In this document: in pieces, positions 1-8,951 of the stretch
Position numbering within the stretch: the stretch's first letter is position 1
How the letters are laid out: every line of letters starts with the position of its first letter
Source: JANQOH01 sp965201155
GTDB taxonomy: Bacteria > Pseudomonadota > Alphaproteobacteria > UBA7887
Assembly (NCBI GenBank): GCA_965201155.1
Contig: OZ241752.1
Span: 2,170,001-2,234,000 of the forward strand
Length of the DNA: 64,000 nucleotides
Direction of reading: 5' to 3'
Program-made: the position numbers and the translations under genes
Notes under the pieces: model-generated
Databases searched by the model: none
What the model was told of the DNA's origin: nothing
What the model saw: the letters and a program-made list of their open reading frames with translations, nothing else

Positions 1-240
1 CACGACAAACAGGCCGATGCCCGCGGCGAACGCCAGCACGGTCTCGTTGTTGATGTAGGGTTGCAGATAAGGCATCGCCACCGGGTGATAGGCCCAGGCA
101 ATCGCACCCGCGCCGACCCAGCCGGCAATGGCGAGGGCCTCGCGGACAAACCCGCGAACAAAGGCGAAAAACGCCGACACCAGGACAATGCCCCCGCACG
201 CCAGATCGACCGCCCCGACAGTGACTCCCTCGATTTCCAT
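1..240 (-). CDS. cvpA: CvpA family membrane protein (5' part only)
   Basis: The frame opens with ATG at 240 and runs off the left edge of the window, giving 80 residues. The visible part has a hydrophobic helix at about residues 12-28, then an amphipathic stretch FVRGFVREAL typical of CvpA (the R-G-F-x-R-E motif after TM1), then further hydrophobic segments. CvpA proteins are inner-membrane proteins linked to colicin V production and envelope homeostasis. The gene lies 15 bases downstream of radA in the same direction. In alphaproteobacteria cvpA commonly sits between radA and purF, so purF may lie just outside the window (inference). Confidence 0.8.
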   Translation of the reverse strand, partial: MEIEGVTVGAVDLACGGIVLVSAFFAFVRGFVREALAIAGWVGAGAIAWAYHPVAMPYLQPYINNETVLAFAAGIGLFVV

Positions 241-255
241 CTGTCCCTGCCTGTT

Positions 256-1629
256 CTAGCGCGTCACGGCGCGGCGCACCGCGGGATCTCCGAACAACCT
301 CGGGAGATCGCGCAGTTTCGCAACCTCAATCTGTTCGATTGCGGGCGCCCGCGCCGAATTTTGCGGCGGCACCAGCGCCCGTCCGAAACCGAGCTTGAGG
401 GCTTCTTTCAGCCGCGTTTCCCCCTGCGTCACCGGCCTGACCTCCCCCGAAAGCCCGATTTCGCCGAACACGACCGCACCTTCCGGCGCCGGCGTGTCCG
501 TGAGCGACGAGACCAGCGCGGCCGCAACGGCGAGGTCTGCTGCCGGTTCGGCGATGCGCAAGCCGCCTGCTACATTCAGATAGACTTCGCACCCGCCCAG
601 GGCAAGGCCGCAGCGCGTCTCCAGAACCGCCAGAACCATGGCAAGCCGCGCCGAATCCCAGCCCACCACAGCGCGCCGCGGCATGGTCAGGGGCGACCGT
701 GCGACCAGCGCCTCGATCTCCACGAGAACAGGGCGTGTTCCTTCCATTCCCGCAAACACCACCGCGCCGCTGACAGGTTCCGCGCGGTCGGCGAGAAACA
801 GGCCGGATGGATTGGCGACCTCCGCCAGCCCCTGGTCGGTCATGGAAAAGACACCGATTTCGTCAGTGGCGCCGAAACGGTTTTTCACCGCGCGCAAGAT
901 GCGAAACTGATGGCCGCGCTCGCCTTCAAAATACAGCACTGCATCGACCATGTGTTCGAGAACGCGCGGCCCCGCAATTTGTCCGTCCTTGGTTACATGG
1001 CCGACGACCAACAGTGCCATGCCGCGCCGTTTCGCCACGCGAATGAGTTCCTGCGCCGACGCCCGCACCTGGCTGACCGTCCCCGGCGCGGAATCGAGAA
1101 CATCCACATGCATGGTCTGAATGGAATCGATCACCAGCACCTGCGCCGCGCCGGGCGAATCCACGGTGGCGGCGATGTCGCGCGTCTCGGTTGCCGCCGC
1201 CAGCGCCACCGGCGCATCTGCCAGGCCCAGCCGGCGTGCGCGCAGGCCGATCTGGGCTTCCGATTCCTCCCCTGAGACGTACGCCGTGCTCACGCCGGCG
1301 CGGCCAAGCCGGGCCGCCATCTGCAACAGCAGGGTGGACTTGCCTATGCCCGGGTCACCGCCCACCAGAACCGCCGAACCGGGCACAAGTCCGCCCCCCA
1401 GCACCCGGTCCAGTTCGGCTATTCCTGACGACAGCCGCGGTGCCGGCGGCGCGTCGACTGACAGATTGGTGAACGCCAGGCGCCGCCCGCGCGCAGTGCC
1501 CGCAGCCGGACCTTCGGCTTCCTCGACCACGCTGTTCCAGGCGCCGCAGGCCTCGCAGCGCCCTGCCCATTTGCCGTGCACCGCGCCGCATGTCTGGCAG
1601 ACATGGCGGCTTCTGGCCGGCCGCGCCAT
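256..1629 (-). CDS. radA: DNA repair protein RadA (Sms)
   Basis: RadA is a RecA-like ATPase that processes recombination intermediates and drives branch migration. The 457-residue protein has an N-terminal C4 zinc finger (Cys 11, 14, 25, 28), a Walker A GGDPGIGKST at about 90-99, the RadA-specific KNRFG motif at about 249-253, and a Lon-protease-like C-terminal domain (AADLAVAAALVSS, GEIGLSGEVR). The ATG at 1629 overlaps the TGA of the upstream mlaF gene as ATGA; a TTG one codon earlier is less likely. It belongs to the tightly packed dnaB-alr-mlaE-mlaF-radA-cvpA string. Confidence 0.97.
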   Translation of the reverse strand: MARPARSRHVCQTCGAVHGKWAGRCEACGAWNSVVEEAEGPAAGTARGRRLAFTNLSVDAPPAPRLSSGIAELDRVLGGGLVPGSAVLVGGDPGIGKSTLLLQMAARLGRAGVSTAYVSGEESEAQIGLRARRLGLADAPVALAAATETRDIAATVDSPGAAQVLVIDSIQTMHVDVLDSAPGTVSQVRASAQELIRVAKRRGMALLVVGHVTKDGQIAGPRVLEHMVDAVLYFEGERGHQFRILRAVKNRFGATDEIGVFSMTDQGLAEVANPSGLFLADRAEPVSGAVVFAGMEGTRPVLVEIEALVARSPLTMPRRAVVGWDSARLAMVLAVLETRCGLALGGCEVYLNVAGGLRIAEPAADLAVAAALVSSLTDTPAPEGAVVFGEIGLSGEVRPVTQGETRLKEALKLGFGRALVPPQNSARAPAIEQIEVAKLRDLPRLFGDPAVRRAVTR

Positions 1630-2405
1630 CAATTACGGCGCAACGCCATGCGAATCGGCCCGTCGGCGCGGCCATGCACAAACTGGTCGACAACGTCACT
1701 GCCGCTCGAGTCGATATCCGCAGTGGGGCCGCGCCAGACAATGCGCCCGCCAAACAGCATTGCGATCGAGTCGGAAATCTTGCGTGCGCTTGCCATGTCA
1801 TGGGTGATCGACAATGCCGTGGCGCCCAGTTCGCGCACGCATTTCACGATCAGGTCATTGATGATATCGGCCATGATGGGGTCGAGGCCGGTCGTCGGCT
1901 CGTCGAAGAACAGTATCTCCGGCTCGGCGGCAATGGCGCGCGCCAGGCCCACGCGCTTCTGCATGCCGCCGGACAGTTCGGCCGGGAACAGCCCGCCGAT
2001 CTCCGGTCCCAGCCCCACCGCAGCCAGCTTTTCCATCGCCAGCTCACGCGCCGCCCCGCGCTGGAGGCCGCGCCCCTGTATTAGCCCGAACGCCACATTC
2101 TCCCAGACCGGCAGGGAATCGAACAGCGCGCCGCCCTGAAACAGCATGCCGAATTTGCGGTCCAGTTCGCTGCGTTCGGCGCGCGTCAGGCGCGTGGCCT
2201 CCACACCGTCCACCATGATGCGGCCCGCATCCGGGCGCAGCAGACCCAGAATGCATTTCAGCGTAACGGATTTGCCTGAGCCCGAACCGCCAATGACAAC
2301 CAGGGACTCGCCGCGCGCCACATCGAGATCAAGACCATCCAGAACGGTATTCGTTCCGAATCGCTTGGTAACGCCTTCGAGCCGAACCAGGGGAGGTGAA
2401 GTCAT
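1629..2405 (-). CDS. mlaF: MlaF-type ABC transporter ATP-binding protein
   Basis: This is the ATPase subunit of an Mla-type (maintenance of outer-membrane lipid asymmetry) phospholipid transporter. The 258-residue protein has Walker A GGSGSGKS, the Q-loop near FGMLFQGGALFDSL, the signature LSGGMQKRVGLARAI and Walker B EILFFDEPTTGLDP. The FQ-GALFDSL and GGMQKR segments are typical of MlaF/Ttg2A. The start ATG at 2405 overlaps the stop of the permease gene. No mlaD, mlaC or mlaB gene follows, since radA comes next, so the substrate-binding MCE partner must be encoded elsewhere (inference). Confidence 0.93.
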   Translation of the reverse strand: MTSPPLVRLEGVTKRFGTNTVLDGLDLDVARGESLVVIGGSGSGKSVTLKCILGLLRPDAGRIMVDGVEATRLTRAERSELDRKFGMLFQGGALFDSLPVWENVAFGLIQGRGLQRGAARELAMEKLAAVGLGPEIGGLFPAELSGGMQKRVGLARAIAAEPEILFFDEPTTGLDPIMADIINDLIVKCVRELGATALSITHDMASARKISDSIAMLFGGRIVWRGPTADIDSSGSDVVDQFVHGRADGPIRMALRRN

Positions 2406-3175
2406 TTGGCAAAAAACAGTTCTGTAATGAAATAATTGGTCACTAGGATCAGGATCGACGCCGACACAACGGCATTGGTTGCCGCCGCGCCCACACCTTG
2501 TGCGCCGCGCTGGCTGTGATACCCGTGATAGCACCCCATGAGCGCGATGATCAGGCCGAATGCCGCCGCCTTGACCAGCCCGGAAATGACATCCAGCAAC
2601 TCGAAGGTCTGCCACGTGGCCGAAATATAGGCGGCGCCGTTGAAGCCCAGCTTGTTGACGCCGACCAGATAGCCGCCCATGACGCCGATAATGTCGGCAA
2701 CCAGGACCAGCAGCGGCAGCATGGTGACGCCGGCGATCAGCCGCGGTGCCACCATGTATTTGAACGGACTGGTGGACAGGGTGACCAGCGCGTCGATCTG
2801 TTCGGTGACGCGCATGGTGCCGATTTCCGCCGCCATCGAAGCGCCGATGCGGCCAGCCACCATCAATCCTGTCAGCACCGGACCCAGTTCGCGGGTGATG
2901 GACACCACCACCACGGCAGGAATCGCGCTTTCAGCGCTGAAGCGACTGAAGCCGGTATGACTCTGCAGCGCCAGCACCATGCCTGCAAACAGGCCGGTCA
3001 TGCCCACCACGGGCAAGGAATAATAGCCGATATCGACCATTTGCCGCGCCACAAGGCGCGGGTAAAAGGGCGGGCGGACGCAATGGCTGATACCGGTGGC
3101 GGCGAACAGCGTCAGCCGCCCGGCGGCGCCCATGAACGCAAGAAATACTCGCCCGATCGCCGCCAGCGGGTTCAT
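2402..3175 (-). CDS. mlaE: MlaE-type ABC transporter permease
   Basis: This is the inner-membrane permease paired with MlaF. The 257-residue protein has the MlaE family features: an N-terminal helix, the conserved stretch GMVLALQSHTGFSRF, ELGPVLTGLMVAGRIGASMAAEIGTMRVTEQIDAL and four to five membrane helices. The start ATG at 3175 overlaps the stop of alr (ATGA); a longer upstream extension would only read through alr in another frame. It presumably acts with MlaF in phospholipid exchange between the membranes. Confidence 0.93.
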   Translation of the reverse strand: MNPLAAIGRVFLAFMGAAGRLTLFAATGISHCVRPPFYPRLVARQMVDIGYYSLPVVGMTGLFAGMVLALQSHTGFSRFSAESAIPAVVVVSITRELGPVLTGLMVAGRIGASMAAEIGTMRVTEQIDALVTLSTSPFKYMVAPRLIAGVTMLPLLVLVADIIGVMGGYLVGVNKLGFNGAAYISATWQTFELLDVISGLVKAAAFGLIIALMGCYHGYHSQRGAQGVGAAATNAVVSASILILVTNYFITELFFAK

Positions 3176-4302
3176 GACGCCGCTTCTCCCACATAATGGC
3201 GGGGGACGCGGCGTCCCAGCCCGGTCAGAAGTTCGTAACCGATTGTGTCGCTCATGGCCGCAAGATCGTCGACCGGGCAATCGGGGCCTATCAGTTCGAC
3301 GGCCATGCCGGGCCGGCATACATTTTCGGGCAGCGCTGTTGCATCCAGCGTGATGAGGTCCATCGACACCCGCCCGGCAAGCGGCATGACGGCGCCTTTC
3401 GCCGGGCCGTCCACGACAACGGCGCGGCTGCGATTTCCCAGCCGGCGCGGATAGCCGTCCGCATAGCCTATGGGCACCGTGGCGATGCGGCTGTTTCGCC
3501 TTGCCCGCCAGCTTGCGCCATAACCCACCGTTGCCGGCGGCGCGACTTCCCGCATCGCAACGATCCTTGCTTCAAGGCGCACCGCCGGCGCCATGGGATT
3601 GGGCGCCCCCGGCACCGGATTAATGCCGTACAGCGCCGCGCCCGGGCGCACCATGTCAAAATGAAATTTGCTTCCCAGAAATATACCCGAAGAATTCGCT
3701 AGGGAAAAAGCTGGTTCTTTCCATTGTTCACGCAAGTTCTGTATTGCTTGCAACTGAGCGGCGTTCAACGGATTTTCGGTTTCTTCAGCGGCAACCAGAT
3801 GACTCATGATCAACCGCAGGCCAAGTCCTTCGAGCCATTGCGGCTCGCGGGCCAGGCGCGCGGCTGCCGAAGGTTCCAGCCCCAGCCGCGCCATGCCGGT
3901 GTCAATATGGACTGCCGCGGTGCGCGCTACACCGTCTGCGCGCGCCAGCGCCGCCCAGCGGACGATGGCGTCCAGATCATTGAGCATGGGTATCAGGCCG
4001 TGCCGCGCGAATTCGCGTTCCGAGCCGCCCAGCGCGCCGTTCAGCACATAAACGGCAGCACGGGGCGCAATGCGCCGCGCCGCCCGGCCTTCATCCAGTG
4101 TCGCGACGAAGAATTCGCGACAGCCCTCGGCAGCCAGTGCCGTGAGCACGGGGCCCGCGCCGAGGCCGTAAGCGTCGGCTTTCACGACTGCGGCGAGGCG
4201 TGTGCCGGGGGCCAGCCGCGCCGTCAGGGTGCGATAATTCCGGCGGATCGCGCCGAGGTCGATGATCAGACGCGCGCCCGCCCGCTCCCAGGCGCCGCTC
4301 AC
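3172..4302 (-). CDS. alr: Alanine racemase
   Basis: This PLP enzyme interconverts L- and D-alanine for peptidoglycan synthesis. The 376-residue protein shows the PLP-lysine motif AVVKADAYGLGA near residue 40 and the catalytic-tyrosine region GYGASWRARRNSRIATVPIGYADGYPR in the C-terminal half. Its length is normal for Alr. It starts with GTG at 4302, overlapping the TGA of dnaB (GTGA), and ends overlapping the ATG of mlaE, so translation is probably coupled on both sides. Confidence 0.96.
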   Translation of the reverse strand: MSGAWERAGARLIIDLGAIRRNYRTLTARLAPGTRLAAVVKADAYGLGAGPVLTALAAEGCREFFVATLDEGRAARRIAPRAAVYVLNGALGGSEREFARHGLIPMLNDLDAIVRWAALARADGVARTAAVHIDTGMARLGLEPSAAARLAREPQWLEGLGLRLIMSHLVAAEETENPLNAAQLQAIQNLREQWKEPAFSLANSSGIFLGSKFHFDMVRPGAALYGINPVPGAPNPMAPAVRLEARIVAMREVAPPATVGYGASWRARRNSRIATVPIGYADGYPRRLGNRSRAVVVDGPAKGAVMPLAGRVSMDLITLDATALPENVCRPGMAVELIGPDCPVDDLAAMSDTIGYELLTGLGRRVPRHYVGEAAS

Positions 4303-5834
4303 CGCCCGGGAGCCGGCAGCCGGTCGCCGGACGCATAATTCCCGAAACTGGTGGTGTCCGCGTCAAAACGGAGCCGGACATTGCCGATCGGTCCGTGCCG
4401 CTGCTTGGCGACCAGGACATCGCCAAGCCCGGCCGCTGCTTCGAAGCGCTGCTGCCATTGGCGGTAGCGCGCGTCGAACTTTTCCGCCGACTCGTCAGCG
4501 CGCTGCACAGGTTCCGCGCGCTCCAGATAATATTCCTCGCGATATACGAACATCACGACGTCGGAGTCCTGCTCGATCGTACCCGAGTCACGCAGGTCCG
4601 AAAGCATGGGGCGCTTGTCCTCGCGCCCCTCCACGCCGCGGTTGAGCTGGCTCAGCGCGAGGACCGGCAAGTCGAGTTCCTTGGCGATGGCCTTCAGACC
4701 CTGCGTGATTTCGCTGATTTCCAGCACCCGGCTGTCATGGCGCCGCGATGCCCGCATCAATTGAAGGTAATCCACGACGATCAATGACAGGCCATGGCTG
4801 CGTTTGAGCCGCCGCGCCCGCGTACGCAGGGCGGGAATGGTCAGCCCCGGCGTGTCGTCGATGAACAGCGGCACCGCCGCAAGATCGCGGCTGGCGTCTA
4901 CAAGCCTGGCGAATTCGTCATTGGACATCCTGCCGCGCCGCACATGGTCGGCGCGCAGCCCGGCCCGCATGGCGAGAATTCGTGTTGCCAACTGCTCGGC
5001 GGACATTTCCAAGGAGAAAAACCCTACCACCGCGCCGTCGACAGTGCGCTCCGTGCCTTGTTCATCAGCCTCGCGGCGATGGCTGCGTGCGGCGTTGAAC
5101 GCGATGGTTGTGGCGAGCGCGGTCTTGCCCATGCCCGGCCGTCCGGCCAGCACCAGCAGGTCCGATGCGTGCAGCCCGCCCAGCAACTGGTCGAGATCAA
5201 TCAGACCGGTGCCGACGCCGGACAGGCGGCCGTCACGCTGGTAGGCTGCCTCGGCCAGCAGCACGGCGTCGGTCAGCGCTTTCGATAACGGGCTGAAACC
5301 GCTCTCATTGCCGCCTTTTTCGGCCAGCTCGTAGAGGCGTGCCTCAGCTGCTTCGATCTGTTCCGACGCCGGTTCCTCGACGCGTGCGTCATAGGCTGTG
5401 CCGGCGACCTCCTCGCCGATGCGGATGAGGCCGCGGCGGATGCTGAGGTCGCGAATCACGCGCCCATAGTCGCCCGCATGGACAAGGCTGACCGCGCTGG
5501 CCGCCAGCCGTGACAGGTATCGCGCACCGCCAACGCTTTCCAGCGCGTCATCCGCCTCGAAAAACGCCTTCAACGTCAATGGGTCAGCGACTTGTCCGCG
5601 CGCGACCACATGCTGCACGGCGGCGAAAATGCGCCCGTGCACGGGGGCGTGAAAGTGATCGGAATCCAGAAACTCGGACACCCGGTCCAGACAGGCATTG
5701 TCGAGCAGGACGGCGCCGAGCAGCGCCTGCTCGGCTTCCACATTCTGCGGCAATTTCCGCAGCGCGAGGATGTTGTCAGCGGCTTCTGCCTCGGCTGCGG
5801 GCGCCGGTTCGGCGGCATGGGGGGCGGCAACCAT
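4299..5834 (-). CDS. dnaB: Replicative DNA helicase DnaB
   Basis: This is the hexameric 5'-3' helicase that unwinds DNA at the replication fork. The protein is about 511 residues. The N-terminal DnaB domain begins RKLPQNVEAEQALLGAVLLDN. The RecA-like C-terminal domain has Walker A GRPGMGKTALA, Walker B LIVVDYLQLM and the DnaB motif SQLNRGVEGREDKRPMLSDLRDSGTIEQD. I chose ATG at 5834; an in-frame TTG at 5840 would add two residues. The gene heads the minus-strand string and its promoter must lie in the AT-rich gap upstream. Confidence 0.97.
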   Translation of the reverse strand: MVAAPHAAEPAPAAEAEAADNILALRKLPQNVEAEQALLGAVLLDNACLDRVSEFLDSDHFHAPVHGRIFAAVQHVVARGQVADPLTLKAFFEADDALESVGGARYLSRLAASAVSLVHAGDYGRVIRDLSIRRGLIRIGEEVAGTAYDARVEEPASEQIEAAEARLYELAEKGGNESGFSPLSKALTDAVLLAEAAYQRDGRLSGVGTGLIDLDQLLGGLHASDLLVLAGRPGMGKTALATTIAFNAARSHRREADEQGTERTVDGAVVGFFSLEMSAEQLATRILAMRAGLRADHVRRGRMSNDEFARLVDASRDLAAVPLFIDDTPGLTIPALRTRARRLKRSHGLSLIVVDYLQLMRASRRHDSRVLEISEITQGLKAIAKELDLPVLALSQLNRGVEGREDKRPMLSDLRDSGTIEQDSDVVMFVYREEYYLERAEPVQRADESAEKFDARYRQWQQRFEAAAGLGDVLVAKQRHGPIGNVRLRFDADTTSFGNYASGDRLPAPGR

Positions 5835-5895
5835 GCCCAAACATAACCGACGTTCGACAATTTCATTCCGGCCCTGTGGGCCGCATGACGCGGTT

Positions 5896-6064
5896 CGCGA
5901 AAATATAGATAAAATTTTTCCTATATTTTATCCAATCTTGAAATAAATATAAAATAAAATAGAAGTTGATTTTCATAAAGGCCAAAACGAAAAATTTTTT
6001 TTTCACTAGACAAATAGGCGAATTACTCTCAATAATTAAGTTATGCACTGACCTATGACATGAA
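5896..6064. other. AT-rich intergenic region between dnaB and rpoH
   Basis: This gap between two divergent genes is dominated by A and T runs, in sharp contrast to the GC-rich surroundings. It includes runs of A and T around 5910-5920 and a poly-T stretch near 5995-6003. It must contain the promoters for dnaB (leftward) and rpoH (rightward). I could not identify a convincing -35/-10 pair with correct spacing on either strand. No open frame with protein-like composition is present. Confidence 0.5.
5900..5929. repeat. Inverted repeat in the dnaB-rpoH gap
   Basis: AAAATATAG at 5900-5908 is the exact reverse complement of CTATATTTT at 5921-5929, separated by 12 bases that are also A/T-rich. It could be an operator, an extrusion-prone site or a bidirectional weak terminator. 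It lies about 65 bases upstream of dnaB and 206 bases upstream of rpoH. Function is unproven. Confidence 0.4.
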
Positions 6065-6135
6065 AATTGGTCTCATGGTCTTTGGCAGAGGGGATAATCA
6101 GGCTTCAGGCCGCATAAAAACCGAGGGATGAACCC

Positions 6136-7014
6136 ATGGCCTATGCAGACACAACCCGCACGCAGAAAGCGAACTGGCGTTACATCAACAGCTCGATGAA
6201 TGCGGCGTTCCTGACTCGGGATCGGGAGTTCGAACTGGCGCGCCGCTGGCGCAACGAACAGGATGAAGACGCGCTGCATGAACTCGTGACCGCCTACGGC
6301 CGGCTGGTGGTCAAGCTGGCGGCGCGCTTCCGCCATTACGGCTTGCCGATGAGCGATCTTGTGCAGGAGGGCAATGTCGGCCTGCTGCAGGCCGCGTCGC
6401 GGTTCGAACCCGACCGCGAAGTACGCTTCTCCACCTACGCCTCCTGGTGGATACGCTCGATGATGCAGGAATTCGTCCTGCGCAACTGGTCCATCGTGCG
6501 CACCGGCACCACCGCGGCGCAAAAGTCGCTGTTCTTCAATCTGCGCCGCCTCCGCGCCCGCCATCTCGACGAGGCCGAGGGCCGGCTCAGTTCTGATGCG
6601 CGAAACCAGATCGCTGACGAACTGCGCGTGCGCGCATGCGATGTCGAAGACATGGAAATGCGCCTGACCGGCGCCGATCAGTCGCTCAACACGACGCTCG
6701 GCGACTCCGGCGAGGACCAATGGCAGGACTTCCTCGCCGACGACCGTCCGTCGCCCGAAGAGGAAGTTCAGGACCGCCGCGACTCCCACACCTGGTCGTG
6801 CTGGCTCGCGGACGCGCTGGAAGAACTCACGCCGCGCGAGAATGTCATCATCCGGGAACGCCGCCTCACCGAAAATGTCGTGACGCTGGGAGAACTCGGC
6901 AAGCGCCTCGGAATCTCCAAGGAACGGGTGCGGCAAATCGAGCACAAGGCCCTGCAGAAGCTGCGTGTGTCGCTGGGCCGCCGCTGCAACCCGGCGCCCG
7001 CCCACGCAATGTAG
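6136..7014 (+). CDS. rpoH: RNA polymerase heat-shock sigma factor RpoH (sigma-32)
   Basis: This is the alternative sigma factor for heat-shock promoters. The 292-residue protein has region 2 (DLVQEGNVGLLQAASRFEPDREVRFSTYASWWIRSMMQEFVLRNW), the RpoH-box QKSLFFNLR near residue 134, and a region 4 helix-turn-helix (LGELGKRLGISKERVRQIEHKAL). Alphaproteobacteria often carry several rpoH paralogues, and this could be one of them. It begins at ATG 6136 behind a GAGGG-like element. It is monocistronic in appearance and preceded by the AT-rich gap. Confidence 0.95.
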   Translation: MAYADTTRTQKANWRYINSSMNAAFLTRDREFELARRWRNEQDEDALHELVTAYGRLVVKLAARFRHYGLPMSDLVQEGNVGLLQAASRFEPDREVRFSTYASWWIRSMMQEFVLRNWSIVRTGTTAAQKSLFFNLRRLRARHLDEAEGRLSSDARNQIADELRVRACDVEDMEMRLTGADQSLNTTLGDSGEDQWQDFLADDRPSPEEEVQDRRDSHTWSCWLADALEELTPRENVIIRERRLTENVVTLGELGKRLGISKERVRQIEHKALQKLRVSLGRRCNPAPAHAM

Positions 7015-7036
7015 GCCTCCTGGCGTGACGGCAAGA

Positions 7037-7579
7037 ATGCTCGCCGGGACAGTAGTGGCCTTCCATGCGGCGGCAATGGCGAGCATGGCGCTCCAGGCCT
7101 TCGCGAACCCGGAGCCATGCCGCATCACCGAGGGGTCGGGAGCACCCGTGACGCGCGACGGGCGTTCGACCCTGGAGCGGCTGACGGTAACGGTGCACGA
7201 CAGCGCGCCCGGGGCGAAAATCGACGGTGAAGCCCCCATCGGCATCCGGGAAACCGGTGGCGTTCACAGATATGCGGCGAACTGGACGATACGCGCACAA
7301 GCGGACCTGCGAGCCGTGGAAACACGGTTCCTGCTGTTCGATATCTGGAACGAGCAGACGCAAATGCTGAAATCGGCGAAGATTCTCGATATGCCGCCCG
7401 GCAGCGCGCATGTCTTTCGCGCAGAATGGCCGATACCCGATGAAAACGAAGCGGCAGAACACTACGCTTCCGTTGCCTATATTGCCCGGACGAGAACTGC
7501 CGACGGACACATTTTCACCGGCGACACCGCCTGCGTTCTCGACGGTGTGCAAAGAATCGACCCGACAGTCAGGCAGTGA
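7037..7579 (+). CDS. Hypothetical exported protein
   Basis: I do not recognise this 180-residue protein. Residues 1-25 form a hydrophobic signal-peptide-like segment ending LQAFANPEP. The rest is soluble, with beta-rich stretches (RLTVTVHDSAPG, RFLLFDIWNEQTQMLKSAKILDMPPGSAHVFRAEW) and two cysteines, which suggests a small periplasmic beta-sandwich protein. An in-frame GTG at 7025 is an alternative start, and neither has a strong ribosome-binding site. It lies just after rpoH on the same strand and 37 bases before the HAD gene. Confidence 0.55.
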   Translation: MLAGTVVAFHAAAMASMALQAFANPEPCRITEGSGAPVTRDGRSTLERLTVTVHDSAPGAKIDGEAPIGIRETGGVHRYAANWTIRAQADLRAVETRFLLFDIWNEQTQMLKSAKILDMPPGSAHVFRAEWPIPDENEAAEHYASVAYIARTRTADGHIFTGDTACVLDGVQRIDPTVRQ

Positions 7580-7616
7580 ACGATGCGAACCCGTGTTCGC
7601 CACAGGAGGCAGGAGC

Positions 7617-8345
7617 ATGACCCTCGAAGGTATCAAGGCGCTGACATTCGACACCGGCGGCACGATCCTGGACTGGCACAGCGGCTTCGCGGATGCGCTG
7701 GCGCAGCTTGGCGCCAGACACGGCGTGACGAGCGACTGGGGCGCCGCCGCCAATGCGCTGCGCCGCCAATCACTGACTTATGTGCTGGGGCAGGGCGAGA
7801 GCGGGCCGCCGCAATATAATTTCGACGACGGGCACCGCCTCGCGCTGGACCAGGTGCTGGCCGGAATCGGCCTCGACGCCGCCAATCCCGCGGAGCGCCG
7901 CGCGGTCTGGCGCGATGCTGCGCACAGCCTGACTTGCTGGCCCGATTTTCCGGCCGTTCTTCCACGGCTTCGCACGCGCTATGTCTGCGCGTCGTTCACC
8001 TTGCTCAGCGTTGCCATCATCATTGACACGGCGCGCCGCAACGGCCTTTCGTGGGACGCTGTCCTGTCCTGCGAGATGATGGGCAAATACAAGCCCTTGC
8101 CCGATGCCTACCTGACCGCGGCGCGATGGCTGCAACTCGACCCCGCATCCTGCTGCATGGTCGCGTGCCACAATTTCGATCTCGATGCGGCGAAAGCAGC
8201 GGGACTACGCACGGCGTTCGTGCGCCGCCCCGCCGAATGGGGCGCGGCCGGTCCGCCGGACCCGACGCCCAATCCGCATCACGACATCATTGTCGACGAT
8301 TTTCCGCAGCTTGCCGAGGCGCTTGGCGTCGCCCTCAGCGGCTGA
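7617..8345 (+). CDS. HAD-superfamily hydrolase, haloacid dehalogenase type II-like
   Basis: This 242-residue protein belongs to the HAD phosphatase/dehalogenase superfamily. The nucleophile motif is TFDTGGTILDW near residue 10, with Asp as nucleophile and Gly in place of the second Asp, as in 2-haloacid dehalogenases rather than phosphatases. The lysine motif MMGKYKPLPDAY and the terminal acidic segment CHNFDLDAAKAAGLRTAFVRRP also fit type II haloacid dehalogenases. The start ATG follows a strong GGAGGCAGGAG element. The substrate cannot be told from sequence. Confidence 0.8.
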   Translation: MTLEGIKALTFDTGGTILDWHSGFADALAQLGARHGVTSDWGAAANALRRQSLTYVLGQGESGPPQYNFDDGHRLALDQVLAGIGLDAANPAERRAVWRDAAHSLTCWPDFPAVLPRLRTRYVCASFTLLSVAIIIDTARRNGLSWDAVLSCEMMGKYKPLPDAYLTAARWLQLDPASCCMVACHNFDLDAAKAAGLRTAFVRRPAEWGAAGPPDPTPNPHHDIIVDDFPQLAEALGVALSG

Positions 8346-8348
8346 CTG

Positions 8349-8807
8349 TCAGGGGTCGTTGTCAGTGTGCGTCGGCGGCGGCGCGTTCGGCGACAAGTGA
8401 CGCCACGTGCCGTCGATCACCACGCCCGGCCGCGGGGTGAGACGGCGGCAAAGCCACTGCGCTGCGGCCCGCCGCAGCGGCGGAACCAGCAACAGCGCGC
8501 CAACAAAATCGGTGATGAACCCGGGCGCCAGCAGCATCAGCCCGGCAGCTGCCAGTGCCAGCCCCTCGACCGCTTCGAGAACCGGCGGCTCGCGGCGCCG
8601 GAACGCGGCAGCGAACCGCTCATGAAGGCCGCCCGCCTGCAGCCGCACCAGATACAGTCCGGCAACCGCCGTCGCGGCCGTGACAGCAACGGTCGCGAGT
8701 GCGCCTGCCCAGGTGCCGATGACGGCAAATCCTGCGACCTCCAGAAGCAGCAGACCGTAGATGAAAGCGGGAATACGCACGCGCGCCGCCGGTTTGTCAT
8801 TGTTCAT
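8349..8807 (-). CDS. fxsA: FxsA family membrane protein
   Basis: This 152-residue inner-membrane protein has the FxsA domain: two N-terminal helices (FIYGLLLLEVAGFAVIGTWAGAL and a following one), a short loop, and the characteristic segment GLMLLAPGFITDFVGALLLVPPLRR. FxsA in E. coli modulates F-plasmid exclusion of phage T7, but its cellular role is unclear. ATG at 8807 fits the usual start, and five upstream codons are possible. It is divergent from the Tim44-like gene and convergent with the HAD gene, whose stop lies only three bases away. Confidence 0.88.
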   Translation of the reverse strand: MNNDKPAARVRIPAFIYGLLLLEVAGFAVIGTWAGALATVAVTAATAVAGLYLVRLQAGGLHERFAAAFRRREPPVLEAVEGLALAAAGLMLLAPGFITDFVGALLLVPPLRRAAAQWLCRRLTPRPGVVIDGTWRHLSPNAPPPTHTDNDP

Positions 8808-8951
8808 CGGACAAACGCGCAACCGGACGCCGGAAAGGCGCGCGCCTCACTGGACCGCGTTTGCGCAAGGCACTAGAGTAGGCCGCAGGGACCGGTTCGG
8901 CAAGTACCGGGGCGTGGTCGTCAAGGCTTCGATGCGGGATGTGATCGCAGT

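Noticed and set aside
61..1275. Long plus-strand open frame of 404 codons opposite radA
   Set aside because: It is antisense to a clear radA gene and its product is Arg/His-rich with no family motif; such shadows are common in GC-rich DNA.
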